A stretch of 64,000 nt of DNA from Scenedesmus sp. ARA3 (GCA_004335835.1 RWJK01001085.1:49026-113025); one strand, 5' to 3'. Positions 1 through 13,080 are shown, counted from the first letter of the stretch. The notes: generated by a model from the letters alone, not told the origin. Program-made: numbers and translations.

Positions 1-2077
1 TGGCGTGTTGCTTGCCCAAAGCCTTGCGATACGTATCGCCCGTATACTGGGCTGTCCTGCTGGGTACTGACTTGCGCAAGAAAGCAGGAAATTGCCTCCA
101 TGGCTTACTGACTCAGGCCACTCAGCTGAGGAGAACGTGTAAATAGTGAGGCTGCCTCAACTGCCTGGTGCTTTGCAACTTGATTTCTCGGGGTTTCCTG
201 ATTTCTCATCCCAAAATCTGGTTGCTCCTGTGTGTGCTGTGCGGGTAGCCTGTTTGCGCGCATCGTACGCCAGGCTCGCAGCAGCAGTACGACGACCGCC
301 GCGCTCGCTTGCATCAGAAAGAAACACATCAGCAGCAACCCGCACTCAGCTCAATCAGGAGTTTCTTGGGAATGTTCAACCTATAGAGTGGATGATTGTT
401 GACACGTGTTACTCGTGTGCGATCAATTCAATTCAAAACTCAACGTACATCACCCGCATTTGCTGACAGACACGGCATCCGCCGACATGCAATGCAATTT
501 CCTGCACACACGCAAGCGGTCGCTGCTTGCGTATGCCATGCAAGCAATGCAAACCTCTGCAAATGAGCCCACCACCATGCCAGAAGAACTGGATGCTGCC
601 AACAGCTATGCAGCTGCATACGGCAGCATGGCTCTGTTTCCTCTCTGTGCCGCCTTAGCAGCTGACAAAAGGAGCATTTAATGCTTGGCTGGCACTTGTA
701 AGCGCATGCAACTTGAGACAACAAGTCATCGGCAACAATGCGCAGCACTTCAACGCACCAACACCAGTCAAGGGGCCAAAACTGCCAGCATGTCCTGTCA
801 GACCCTTCCTGCAGAACATGCAGACACACCCCGACGTTCATGGCGGTACTGCTACTAGTAGCACCGAGTGCAGCCGCAACAGCTGGTGCAGTTGCACCAC
901 TGCCGCCAGTGACCTGACACATGCAATGCTGCTGGCTGCGCGTTCGTGTGCAAGGATCACAAAGTGGGGCACAACATCAGCAGCACAACCAGACACTGGC
1001 ACGCATGCATGTGTGGTGCTGCTGCACCATGCATGCATGCGTGCGCACACTGCTTTCATTGGCAAGACCAGTACATACCGCACAAAAGTAAGCAAACAAC
1101 CTCCTGCGCCTTGCTCCCTTGCCATCTAGCTTTCCCCATGAATGGAATGAAGAAGGCACAGATATCCACCAGTGCTGCAGAGCAAGCACGACATCGTGCC
1201 TTCTCCCACACAACACCGGTGTGGTACCATGCAAGTGACACCCAGACAGCTCTGAAGCAGCAAGGCATCTGTTTGCCAGCCCATCTGCAATTAGGGAACT
1301 TTTAGCGCAATGCAGCGCACATCATGCATCTGCGCCATCTGCGCACTCTGCAAAGACAGGTGAGGTACTACTTCCAAGTAAAGTGTCAGAGGAACCATCC
1401 GGACCTCAAACTCAACCCGGCAGAACTTTCCGCAGCTGCAACACCTCAAGCCTCACACCGCTGCTGTGCAGCTGCCAGCACAGCGTTGGCAGCATGCACA
1501 CGCCCATAGCACAGGTTGCCTGTACATTCACGCAGGAGCTACAAGGCAAGGCAGCAGCGCAGCGCACTCACATGGTGGAGCGGCCATGCTCCTGCCACTT
1601 AACCAGCCCCGCTGCTCGCTGCTCACTCTCAATCGCTTTAATGGCGGTGGCTGACAGGCAGCAGCCTCTCTGCCAAGGTTCTGGCCTCTCACTGTACATA
1701 CATAACACATGCCCACCGTAAGTGGCGGCTGCTAGGCCCAAGCACCGGCCGAGTTGCACCCACAGGCGGCACACCCCAAGCGCAACTGCTGACAGCACCA
1801 AGCAGAAGAAGAACAAGTGACAACAACTTAGATACACAACAGAACAGCAACAACGAAAGGTTGGCATGCCTGCAACCGCCACATTGATCCAATGCAGGCT
1901 CCACACTGCACAACTGCCCGGACGCACCCCTCACGCCCATCCACCCCCACCCCCGCGCTCACCCACCCGCCCCCACAACGATTTCATGCGCAGGTAAAGC
2001 CACTGCATGTCGCCAATGCATCTCGCCATTGCATATGCGCCGCACACAGGCATGCTGCCTGCGGCTCCTCGCACTGC
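1..2077. other. Gene-poor stretch at left edge
   Basis: I see no convincing gene here. Open frames are short, lack recognisable domains and overlap each other on both strands. The right part (about 1700-2077) lies downstream of the stop codon of the minus-strand PTST-like gene and probably contains its 3' untranslated region. An exon of a gene lying further left cannot be excluded. Confidence 0.5.
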
Positions 2078-4567
2078 TCAGGCCACAGTGAGCACGCACA
2101 CGGTGTTGCCCCTGCCGTCGTCCTCAGTGGGCCAGTCTGCAGCCAGCCGCCACTCGCCGTCCACCAGAAACTTCACGCGGTAGCTGCCGGGGCGCAGCAT
2201 CAGCGTGCCCTCAAACCTGCAGCACAAGGGACACGGCGAAAGAGTCACAACTTGAACCGTGATGCCCGTCAGTCACTGGCACGCTGCCATCGCTGAAATG
2301 GCAACACCATGGACAAGGCAGCAGATGCAAGCTGCCCCTCTACAACGCCAACCCTCCTGTGTCTGCTGGGGCGCCCACCACATCAACTACTAGATGACCA
2401 GCTCGAGCCCAAGCTTGACACCATCAGCAGCAGCAGCAGAAGCAGCAGGTCTGCCATACACCAGTAGCAGCCGCCGCGCACCTGCTGTACACGCTGTCGC
2501 TGGTCACGTCCTCCGCGCTCAGCTCGTGGCCGCGCGTCCAGTCGTCAAAGTCGCCCATGACCTTCACCTCGCTGGCCACGCCGATCCACTCCACGGGCAC
2601 CTGCCGCACCACGCGCTGCCCAAACTCCTGGCGCTGCTCCAGCACAGCCTGCAGCAGCACAGCATGAGGTGAGCTGTGCTGTGTGTGGGTTGTTTGGCTA
2701 GCAGGCAAGCGTGCTTGCGAGTGCAGGAGTAAGGTGGTGTAGGAGTTGCAGGGTGTTGCTGCTTCCCAGCCAGCCCACTGCAATGACTGGACAGGCAAAG
2801 AGCATCAAGTCCACCGCAGCTGACATACCCCATCACATGCGTAGCCATGAGGCCCGGCGCGTAATCACCAGCTATAAGCAGCTGCCACCCGCAGCTGCTG
2901 CGCACCTGCTCCAGTGTGCTGAGCCGCTCCTGCAGCTTGCTGATCTTGTCCAGCGCGTCCTGAGGGTCCACGCCAAACTGCACAGCAGCAGCCGTGCTCT
3001 GTGCGAGGCGGCTGGTGGTGCCAAACTCCATGGCAATCTGCAGCAGAGGCAACAGCAAAAGTGTCAGCAGTACTGGCAGCAAGCCAGGCACAGCTGTGGC
3101 ACCTCTGTCTGACAACCCGCCGCCATAATGCACAGCGCAGCGTTAACCAGGACGCTGACCGGTCAGTCGCCTGCTGCTGAGTCATCCCATGCATGCAGTC
3201 TGGCAACTGCTACTGCTACTGCACATTAAACAGTATCAGCCCCATCATTGCCATGTGCAGCCACGCGCTGCGCACCTGCTTCAGCAGCTCGTAGGCCGCC
3301 ATGAGATCCTCGTTCACGCTCATCAGCTGGTCCTCCAGCAGCTGCGCATGTGCATTCGCAGCGCCCAGCTTCTTGCTGAGCTTGTTGTGCGCCACCACCA
3401 GCTGGTCATACATGCGCACGTCGATGGTCTTGGGCGCATTCGCATAGTAGGGGCTGCTGGGCGTGTTCGCTGCTGCAATGGCCTGCCTGCTGACCGCCTG
3501 CACCTGCTGCAGCGCCTGCAGCTTCTCACTGGCAGACAAGCCTGCCAAGTTGTTGGTGGACGGCAGAGGCAGGCCGCTGCTGCTGGGGCTGGGCTGCTGC
3601 TCAGCAGACATGCTGGCAGCGCCAGCGCCATTGTTGTAGGAGGTGCCGCTGTTGCCGCCGAAATCTGTGCTGGCATCAGTGGCAGGTGGCATTTGCTCGA
3701 CAGGCGGCAGGCTAGTGACAGTGCTAGTAGCCACTGTCACTGCTGCTGGTGAGGTGACTGTGGCTGTGGCTGCTGCAGCTGCAGCAGCGTAGGGGTTTGC
3801 GCTAGCTACGTATGGGCTGCTGCCGCCGCCGTTGCTGCTGCTGCTGCTTGTTGCCACACTGCTGCTAGGCCCTCGCGGGGCAGCGGCGCTGCGCGCTGCT
3901 GTTGTGCCCCAGCTACGGCCGCTGCTAGATGCGCCTGCCACTGCTGCAGGAGCCGTGCGCTGCTGCGTCGCTGCTGCTGATGCCTCAGCACGTGCACGCA
4001 TTGCCGCCTGCATGCTGGGCAGGCGCGCTGCCAGCTCTGCGCCTGTGAAGCTCACAGACTCCTGGATGTACATCTGCCGTGCATTTGGAAAGCCGGAGGT
4101 GTCCTGGTCAAATGAGCTCAGAGCTGACTGCTGTGGGCTGCTGCTGGGCGCCTCAGGGGCAAAGACCTGTGCAGTGCATGGCGGCACGGCGCAGAATGGT
4201 TGGCGATTCAATTAATTCAATGCAGCCATGTCCTAAAAGAGGGGACGGCACAAGGGCGAAAGCATGCCAGCTTGATCTGAACCAGCAGAGCGGCGCAAAA
4301 CGGAGACATGCGCACCAGTAAGACCTACAGGCCAGCATGACAGCAGTGCTGCGCTGCTGTGTCAGCGCCATGCCCACCCCCCTGGCACATCACCAGCGCG
4401 TGTGAATAAGCACTGATCAATATCAGCAATGATCAACTCACCCTGCACACGCATTGCCTGCTTGCCGGTGCCCAGCAGGTGCGGATAGGTGCTACTGAAG
4501 CAGTGCTGCCACTGATGCTGCAACGCTTGCTGGCAGAGCGAACGCCCGGCACGCCGTTCAATTGCAT
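2078..4567 (-). CDS. PTST: PTST-like starch-granule protein with coiled coil and CBM48
   Basis: This is a plastid starch-binding scaffold of the PROTEIN TARGETING TO STARCH family. Its plant members bring starch synthases to glucan and set granule initiation. Exons on the minus strand: 4567-4442, 4166-3276, 3037-2906, 2648-2482, 2216-2078, giving 484 residues. Exon 1 supplies a Ser/Arg-rich chloroplast transit peptide of about 42 residues ending CVCR. A long Ala/Ser/Pro-rich linker follows, then a heptad-like coiled-coil region (about residues 290-385, for example KISKLQERLSTLEQ). The C-terminal CBM48 carries VMGDFDDWTRG, LRPGSYRVKFLVDG and EWRL. The start was chosen because only this ATG joins in phase to exon 2. 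The shape is closer to plant PTST2/PTST3 than PTST1, but that subtype is inferred. It is head to head with the p32 gene. Confidence 0.88.
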
Positions 4568-5155
4568 GATGCTGTGACGTGTGTATACGCCTGCTACCAC
4601 GTCCGACGATCGAGCTCCTGTTGCCCAATAGCCACTGATATATCACTGTGCTCCAGAAAGTGCGTCGAGGCCTCAGAGATGTTTAATCACGCCACTGGTA
4701 AGTAGCAACAGCGTAAACCGTACTCAAAAGAGCGTTTGGTTGAAGCTCTGAAGCAAATTGCGTCCTTTTCCGGTGCACTGTTGGTGATGCTCAGCGAGGA
4801 TTCACACCAGTGACTTGATCGCACAAAACAGCAGAGTTTGTTGCACGAAAGGGGCACCAAGAAGAGCTGAATTGCCTCGCAGGCTGCTGCGTGAGTGTAT
4901 TGTAGACTTGCTGGCGTGGCCCCGGCACAGCTCAGCTGCAAGCAGACGAGGTAAAGGCAACACACCCAAATCACATGGGTGGTTTCGACGGTGCAGCGGC
5001 CTTCGTCACAGCTGACGCAGATAGCCAGTTTGACACGGAAATGACAACGCGTGTGTGTATGCTGCGTTTAATCCTTTCAACTGCTTCGGCAGTGATTTTT
5101 GGACTTGGTTTGTCTTTCATTACTCGGTGCTGCTCGTCTTCCCAGATCCGACACC
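4568..5155. promoter_or_regulatory. Shared upstream region of PTST-like and p32 genes
   Basis: These 588 bases separate the start codons of two divergently oriented genes, so both promoters and 5' leaders must lie here. I see no clear TATA box or operator-like repeat. Assignment as a promoter is positional only. Confidence 0.4.
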
Positions 5156-6358
5156 ATGTTGAGCAGCAGCAGCAGCAGTCTCCGGCACCACAGCAGAGGT
5201 AGTACAAGCAGTAGACGGCACCCACGCCCCTTTGTTACAAGTTATAGTCGTCGTATTTGCGTCGTGGCACAAGCAAAGAAGCGCAGCCCGGTCACAGAAG
5301 GCCTGCAGTTGGTAAGGCTGCTCAGCGCTGCTGCTCACAGCAGTGTTGTCCTTGCTCACCAGATCCCAGGAACAGACCTTCAGCACCCTGAAAAGGAGGC
5401 ACCATCACATGATTGTAGCTTACTGCTAGTGCACTGCAGTGCTTCTCAGTAGTGCTGGGGCATCCTCAGCTTGAACCTTGATCACTGCAATGGCTCACGT
5501 GCACGTCGCTGTGCAGTTGCAACACGGCACAGCTGCATGCAGTTGGTACATGCACCCAGCCAAGCCATGACAGGGCCCACCCTTCCAATGAGGACGAACT
5601 GCACACATAACTCACTCCGCACTCATGCAGCTGGCTCATTAACCTGGTGGTGGCTGGCGCTCGCCGCAAGCGCTGTTGTGACCACAGCTCATCCTGCATG
5701 CCACTTCACACACCAGCAGCTGAACATGCTCACCCAACTGGACCCGCTGCCACCAACTACTTGCTCGCAGGTGCTCAAGGATGAGCTCAAGATAGAGAAG
5801 GAGCGCTACCGCACACCAGAGGCAGTGCTGGAGGGCCCACCGGGCGGCTTTGAGCTGGAAGACCGCCCGCACTCCAACGTGCTGCTGCTGTCGCGCAGCC
5901 ACGGCTCAGAGGAGATCTACGTGGAGGTGGACCTGGACACGCAGCAGGATGAGACAGACGAGGATGCAGAGGCAGCGCTGCTGGAGGAGGAGGACGAGGA
6001 GGGCAGCATGCGCGGCCTGCCGCCAGTGGCCTTCTCAGTGAATGTGGTGAAGGGCCGCGCAGCGCTAGGCTTCAGCTGCCAGACAGATGGCGAGGCTGTC
6101 GTCATCTCGCATGTCAGTTTGAATGACTCAGCAGGTGGCACGGGTGGTGAAGATGAGGAGGATAACGATTTGATGCCGTACACTGGGCCGCTGTTCACTG
6201 AGCTGGATGACACGCTGCAGCAGGCCTTCTCAGACTACCTAGAGGAGCGCGGCATTACAGCAGAGTTTGGCGCATACCTGGTTGAGCTGGTGCATGACAA
6301 GCTGGAGGTGGAGTACATGGCCTGGCTCACGCGCGTGCAGGACTTTGTGGCCAGCTGA
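5156..6358 (+). CDS. MAM33: Mitochondrial p32/MAM33 family acidic protein
   Basis: This is a member of the C1QBP/p32/MAM33 family, acidic doughnut-shaped trimers of the mitochondrial matrix linked to mitochondrial translation and respiratory maintenance. There are two exons, 5156-5311 and 5771-6358, joined in phase 0 (GLQL then VLKDELKIEKERY), giving 247 residues. The first 45 residues are rich in Ser and Arg without acidic residues, a good mitochondrial presequence. Family landmarks are the helix VLKDELKIEKERY, the central acidic run (DEDAEAALLEEEDEEGS), FSVNVVKG, PLFTELDDTLQQAFSDYLEERGI and the C-terminal helix KLEVEYMAWL. The length is typical of the family. The first ATG in the open frame is used. 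It is divergent from the PTST-like gene. Confidence 0.9.
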
Positions 6359-7388
6359 GCAGGATGTGGTGGTTGCTGTGACAGTGCTGGTGCAGGCGGC
6401 ATCAGGCAGAACTTGGCTGGCTGCGTAATGTTGGCTTTTGCTTCAATCGGTCATGTGGGCATCAGTAGAGTCTTGCAGGGCATGTGCGCACGTTGCATGT
6501 GCTAAATGCCAGTGCCCGCGGCGCTAGTTGGTTTGTATCTGGGCGGGGCAGATTATTAGGATGCTGTCACTGCACGCATGTCTTTCTAGCTTACCATTGT
6601 TGATGGTAGTGCTTGTCTTGCGGTTAGCAAGATCAGCAGCTGCTGGGGCGCTGTTACCTGTTCGACAAAGGCAAACGGCACCAAGTAGGCTGCTGGCAGC
6701 AGCCTCTTGCGGCAGTCGTTGGCGTGATGACAGCAGCAGCGGTTTGCCGGGCAGGCTGCACTCACAGGTGTGAGTACACAGCCTATGACCTGGCTGTGTG
6801 CCACAGTGACTCACTCATCGGATGCGCTGCAGACTGACTCGCCTTGTCCCGTGATGGGACCCTGGCTGAGGTCGCGCTGGCACATCATTGTGTGCTATTC
6901 ACCTGAAAGTGCCGATTTGATATCGCCATTGATTGCGCAGTTAACTGTTCTTATGTTGTGGTGCATGGGGGTTTGTTGCCGCGGCATCCTTGATCGCCGC
7001 GCTGAGCCTACTGTATCCACTCAACAGCAGCAGAGCCTCAACGGTTGAGTCATGCTGATGGTCGAACCCCACCTGCGGCTGCTCGCGCTCGGCCTGCCCT
7101 GCATACTACAGTGCTTTTGTTATGAGGCAGCACCGTCATGGATCGCAGCTGTAAGCGTGCGAGAGCTGTGGTTCGTGTGTTTTGCTGTTTCCCGCCCAGC
7201 TGCAGAACCCAAGTAGGTTGTAACAGTTTAGCAAAGCTCCGCTCCCCCCTGCAGCTATTAACCTTCACGTCCTTTGCAACCCTTTATCTAAGCTTGATCT
7301 AAAGCTTGTTGACCCTCCTTGACCCGACTGGCAGACGTTTGATTCGCCACAGACACTGATCGGCTTGCAGTGACGCAAACAAGAAACA
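6359..7388. other. Intergenic region between p32 and CAP genes
   Basis: This is about 1 kb between two plus-strand genes. It should hold the p32 3' untranslated region and the promoter of the CAP gene. I found no coding exon, RNA gene or repeat array here. Confidence 0.45.
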
Positions 7389-10107
7389 ATGAAGTCCCGC
7401 GCTAACATGGCACGAACTGTGCTGATGTTTGGCCTTTTGCTGGCCGTGGCAGTGGCATTGTGCGCTCCACTCGTACAGGGCCGAGTGCTGCTGAGTCGCG
7501 GCGATCAGGAAGACGGTGATGAGTGGCTAGCTACGATTCAGTGATTATATATGTTTTTCAGCACGGTTTGAAGCTATTGTTTGTCCGGGCGTGCAGTATG
7601 ACACTGCATCGCTGAGCTGCCAGTTGTCAGACAACTGTACAGCTGTCCTGGCGCTGGATGTCAGACATGTGTTGCTGCACCTGCACAACACGTACGTCGT
7701 TGTTACACCACTAGAGCCGCGGCACTGTTATGATTAAACCGAACAAAACAAGCCCTTGATGCAGACAAATGTTCATGACGAGTTTGGTTCCACTTTGATC
7801 CGCAGGCTACAGCCATGGCAGCAGCAGCGGAATTGTAGACCATGCGAGGCACCCCCGCCGCAACCACTCAAGCAGCCATTCTGACAACCACCAATTCTGG
7901 GCGAACAACAATGGCAGCAGCAATGACAGTAAGGCTGAAAGCGATGACGACAGTGACTCATCACCAACCAATGCTGCTCCACACCAAGCGCCCGCGCAGC
8001 AGCCTGCAGGAAACTCGGCCACCCCACCCAGTGATGCCAAGCAGCCAAGCACGGGAGGCAGTGACTCAGCATCAACCAATGCTGCTCTGTCAGAAGCGAC
8101 CGCACAGCAGCCTGCAGGAAACACAGCCGCAACAGATGCGATGCCAACCTCTGGCAGCACAGCAGCTCCTTCCACCCCTGGTGAAGCCCCCACGACCACC
8201 CCTACAACACCTGCTACTACAACCACTCCTGCTGCCAACCCTGCTACCGGCACCACCACCACAGGCGGCCCCAGCGACCCAGGTAGGAGCACTCGACCAA
8301 GGTGTGGCAGCAGGCATGACACACGACGCACCACAAGGTAGCTGGTTCACGGATGATACAAGCTAAGATAAGGTTCAAGAAAGGGTTGGCTTGCACTCTG
8401 TGGTCCAAAGGTGCATGCAGTGTACCTGCGTTGCCAAAGGTACTTGCAGGAGACATGACACACACGCACCCGGCCAGAAAGGCAGAACACATGACAGGGG
8501 TGCAGAGCTGTAGCATTGTGGATCTGGACCGTAATCCTGCAAGCATAAATGTCACCCTGCACAGCTCCTGGGTCAGGTTAAGTACATTGACTTGCAGGAC
8601 TAGGACTGCAGCAACCAGACAATACTGACTTGCTGCACAATGCGCACATCTTCAAGGTGTGTTTGCATCTCATGTGACCCACATGATCATCATCGTGGCA
8701 ACTGCGGTGCCCAGCTTAGCATGTGCTGCAGTACAGTGCTCCAACAACAGTGGCTATTGCAACGTGTTGCCCTCTGCCCACTCCTGCCTCTTGCAGTTCT
8801 CAACGACGTCCTGGCCCTGCACAACCAGCTGCGCGCCAAGCACTCTGCACCACCCCTGACCTGGAGCACCGCACTGCAGCAGAGTGCCATGGCTTGGGCC
8901 AAGAGTTGCAGCCACGAGCACAGCACCAACCGCCAGGGCGACTACAACGAACTCATTGCTTGGGGCAACCGGCCTTTCACACAGGCAGTGACAGACGAGT
9001 GGTACTCAGGTGCGCTTTCGTTCTGACGCGCAGCAGCGTGTCTTTGCTGTGTAGCAGCCAGCCTGAAAAGTTGCAAACACGGCTGCGCTGCCTTGTCAGT
9101 TGCTTTCCTGTGGCCAAGAGCATGCAGGTGCACAGCAATGTGTGTGGGCCAATGTTTGGTATAAAGCCTGATGGCCATATGGTATGGCCTTGATTAGGAG
9201 GAGGATTTTTGCTGACTGTGCACTGTTTTCATCTTGCTGCAGAGATCTCCAAGTACAACTTCAAGAACCCTCCCACGTCATACGATGACGCCACACCACA
9301 CTTCACACAGGTGGGGCTGCTGTAGTTGTGGTGTGTCTGAAGGCACGATTTGACACGACTGGTGAACATCTTATGCCTTGATAGATTGTTGTGCCATCAA
9401 GCAGCAGGGCCTTGCAGCACAAATCTGCATTGACACAACATCAGCGTTTGCCAGAGAGCAGCAGTGCCCCAGCTGAAGCCAAGAAGTGTGCTGACACCAC
9501 AAATTGTGTTTGTTATGAGCAGCACTCCTGATTGCTTGCAGCAATTTTCACCAGAGGGGCGCAGGGCTGCAGCTGGTGGCATCACAGCTATCTATGAAAA
9601 GTTATCACCAGTGTGACCCTGGCTGCTCGTGGCACTCATCTGACTTGCTGTGTATTGCTGCGCAGATGGTCTGGAAGTCTACCACAGAGCTGGGGTGTGG
9701 ATATGCAACCTGCTCAGATGGACCGTTCTATGTTTGCCATGTGAGTGTCACCAGGATGAGTACCCCATGCTGATGCACAACAGTGATTGAACATGAACAA
9801 ACTTCAATTTGGAGCCTCAGCTGCTTGCACACATTGCATGGCTTGCCAGCATTCAAGCTGCGACGCCCCGGCACATACAAGGTTGCACGCAGATGCCATG
9901 CAGTGCATGCAAGCATGGGCTCTACACAGCTCCAGTAAGGCTCTGTCTTGGGATGCAATGTCGCTGTCGCTGCACTTTACATCGGTGATGCCATGTTGTC
10001 TGACAGTCTTGCTACTGCCTCGTGCTTCTTGTTCTTTCTATGTGCAGTACGCACCTACAGGCAACACTGGCGAGTACGCAGCCAATGTCTCCCCACCTTC
10101 TGCATAA
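7389..10107 (+). CDS. Secreted CAP-domain (PR-1/SCP-like) protein with Ser/Thr/Pro linker
   Basis: This is a secreted cysteine-rich-secretory/PR-1 superfamily protein; the exact activity is unknown, but relatives bind sterols or lipids in walls and extracellular space. Six exons: 7389-7515, 7806-8282, 8797-9009, 9243-9310, 9666-9740, 10048-10107, giving 339 residues. Residues 1 to about 31 form a signal peptide (MFGLLLAVAVALCAPLVQG). Residues 43-201 are a Ser/Thr/Pro/Asn-rich, probably O-glycosylated linker with an internal duplication (TNAA and AQQPAGN recur). The CAP domain follows: LHNQLRAKH, PLTWSTALQQSAMAWA, CSHEHS, then HFTQMVWKSTTELGCG and FYVCHYAPTGN. The cavity histidines (CSHEH and HFTQ) are present, but the usual GEN motif reads YNELIAWG. 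Intron phases agree throughout. Confidence 0.88.
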
Positions 10108-13080
10108 AGATATCAGCTGGGCTGGCCCGATGCCTACAGGTAGACTGCGCCGCTCTTGTTGGTGGCGTTGGTATACCAGCTGTACCTAGAGCTGAAGCGC
10201 TGTGTTAGCACGTGCTCAAAAACATGCTTTGTGAGCAGCGCTTGCTCAACTTGGATGTCTATTCAGTTTGTATGGGACACTTTGGTGAATATGTGCAGTG
10301 ACAGATCAGGGATTGCTTACTTTGACCCAGTCATCTGCTCTAGTCCTATGCTCGTGACGTGACTGTGCCGGCATGGCTTCAGCGGACTGTTGTGGAAGAG
10401 TGACCTGAGATGGTGGCAATGGTGTCGATGGGTTTTGCATGCTTAGTTCCAACAACAGTTTTGGAGCACTGCTGTTTTATTGTCATTGTGATAGTTTATT
10501 GAGTTAGTGCAGTCATGTGACCATGCATGCTGGGCGGTACCATCGTTACCAGACTATGTGGAAGTGTTATCGAGATGGTTGTTGCATGCTTAGTCCCGAC
10601 CTTTGACGTTAGGACACTTTTGGCGCACTGCTGTTTTGTTATCATTGTGACAGTTTATCGTTTCAGTGCAGTCTAATGACCATGCATGCTGGACGGTACC
10701 GGTATTACCAGACTATGTGGAAGAGTGACTTGAGATGGAATTCAAATGCTTATTCTCAAACTTCCATGTTACGACAGTTTTGTCACACTGCAGCTTTGAC
10801 ATCATTGCGAAAATTCAATGCTTTGGTGCAGTCACATGCCCATGCATGCTGGACGGTACCGTCGTTACCAGCACCCGGCTGCTGTGTTGACAACAAGCGA
10901 CAGTTTTGCAAAATGCTTCTTTTGGAATGACTTTTATAAACTGCCAAATGCAGAGTCTGCATGTCTGCTGTGTGACTGCATTTTGCAACTGGCGACTATG
11001 AGCGCCAGTGCCACCGCTGGCGCACATGCAGCTGCTGATGAATTGTGGCGCATCCAGCAGCGCACGTTCACCGTGGTCTGCCTTGTTTTCAAACCAGGCA
11101 ATGATTGCACTACTATGCCCGTCACTGCAATGCTATTATGGGTTGAATGGCTTTTGCCAACAACAGTGAAGACATGCGGATGCTTCGTAATGTCACAAGC
11201 TTGGTTGTACGCAGTGTGCACACCAGCACTGGGATGCGCTGATGGGCACTGAGCAACTTGTGATATAGGTCCTGTGTACTCCTATCGGCCCCTGCCAGTG
11301 GTATGTGTCTCAAGACTCACTCATAACTGCTGCTGCTTCTCGTGAAGCGGCTTGCTGGGCCATTGAAGGCTGTGCAAGCAAACTGGAACAGCTCTCTTCC
11401 CTTGTGCGTACGGAGATTTTGTGTTTGACTGTGTTGCTGCCTGTGTTGATGCTGTGATTGCTTAGCTGTTGTAACATGCAACCTTGATGTAACCTGAAGG
11501 CAGTTTGGGCTAGGGGATTCAGCAGCAGATGCAGGCGCGGCAAGCCATGAAGGCATCCTGAAGCAAGTGGTTCCTCCACCAGCAACCTGCTACCAACCAG
11601 CCTGGTCACTCGGTGGCAAACTGCTCTGCAATTGATCACATGCTGCTTTGCACACGGTGCTGCACTGCACTACACTAACTGCCAACAGCAGCGTGTTCGT
11701 GGTTTGTCTGTGTGTGTTTGCATGCACTGTTTACAGCTTTCCTCTAGGCAGCCCGCACGCGAACAGCAAAACTGACGCCGCAGATGAACAGAAAGCTGTG
11801 GCATGCAATCAACAAGACGCTAGCGCTGCTGAGCTCGAGATGGGTTTTGTGTCGTGTCAGACATGAGTGTCTGATACGAGGCACCCCAAGCTTGCGCCCT
11901 CCACGTGTGCTGCTTTGCAGACAGAGCCAGGTGCGCTGCATTAAATTAGGCCTCTGTGGCGGCACGCACGCAACCGTTGATTGACTGACTCAGAGTCGAC
12001 ACAAGCAGCTTGTGGCGATTAGGTCAACAGCGTGTTTTCAAGCTGGTCTGCAGAACCAACCCGACAGCTTGTGAAGCACTGGTGTCACGTCACTAATGAC
12101 CTTTCCAACCAGAAAGATGGCTGCATCCCGTTCCTGATGAGCAGTAGGCCTGTTACTCATGCACGACGTGGGTCTTGCAGCCAAACCTTTGGTGCTAGGA
12201 CCTGCCGTGTCCTACATGCCGTGGCATGATATTGACAACAACATGCCGGGCCTGGTGGACGTCTGGCATTACACGAGCAGCACTCACAACACCACGTCGT
12301 TCAGATGGGACACTGTGTCCTGGTGTATTTATCAACATGCAATGAATTGGACCAATGAAATCAGCTCATTCAAACCATTTGACCAGCACATTTAAACCAT
12401 TTGACTCGCATGCTGCGCTGCATCAAGCACAAGGTGCCTTGCAAAAAAGCAGTGCAGCAAGCGATTACATCTGCATGCCATCCTCAGACGCTCCAGTGAG
12501 CCATGCCAAGGTGCCTGCTTATGGCATGCATGCAATGCAAAGCTGACTCTAAGCTCTCGCTTAAAATAAAGGAGGCCTAAAATGTGTGCAGTGCGTGCAA
12601 TGCATACCATGATTCTACTAGAAGGAAATCATCATAGCTGAGAGGGTAAGCAGCACAGGCTGCTGCTGAACTACACCCCGCCCCACAGCCAGTACGCGAT
12701 GTGCTGTACGCAGCGGCTGGATGGGGTTCCTAGGCAGTGTGCTGATGGCTAGCATCAGTCAAAAGTTGGAGGGTAGCACAAATCACGCAGCAGGCTTTGC
12801 AGCCTGCTAACAGTGCTAGTATACAGTGCAGGGACAGCTCTTCACAAACGACAGCCAGTCATACGCCAAGCCGAGACCCAGTGCTCATCACAGCAGTAAG
12901 CCAGCAAGGTCACAAGACGATGCACAAATCCTTGCAGCAGAACATCACATAGCATGCTTTTGATGATGCCATAGAGTACAAGCCACCAATCTTAGCCCAA
13001 CACGTCAGGCCGGTGGCGAACTGAGCAATATGAGCAGTGCAGGCGTCATCCTGCAGCCACAGTGCATCAAAACTTGTGTC
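10108..13080. other. Long convergent intergenic region
   Basis: This is nearly 3 kb between the convergent CAP and kinase genes. Apart from the 160-bp array at 10361-10920 there is only a small AAACCATTTGA duplication near 12370-12410. No open frame here has a recognisable domain or consistent splice sites. It should include the 3' untranslated regions of both neighbours. Confidence 0.45.
10361..10920. repeat. Degenerate tandem array, period about 160 bp, 3.5 copies
   Basis: Four diverged copies begin near 10361, 10521, 10681 and 10841. Shared blocks are CATGCATGCTGGRCGGTACC, TACCAGACTATGTGGAAG, an ACTTGAGATGG-like block, and a TTTTGGCGCACTGCTGTTTT-like block followed by ATCATTGTGACAGTTTAT. 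The last copy is truncated after about 80 bases. It lies 250 bases beyond the CAP stop codon and shows no coding pattern. Confidence 0.8.

Noticed and set aside
1..2077. Open frames of 80-160 codons near the left edge
   Set aside because: No recognisable motif, no supporting splice sites and mutual overlap on opposite strands.
10361..10920. Possible CRISPR array
   Set aside because: The period is about 160 bases with diverged copies and no short identical repeats separated by unique spacers, and the DNA is eukaryotic.
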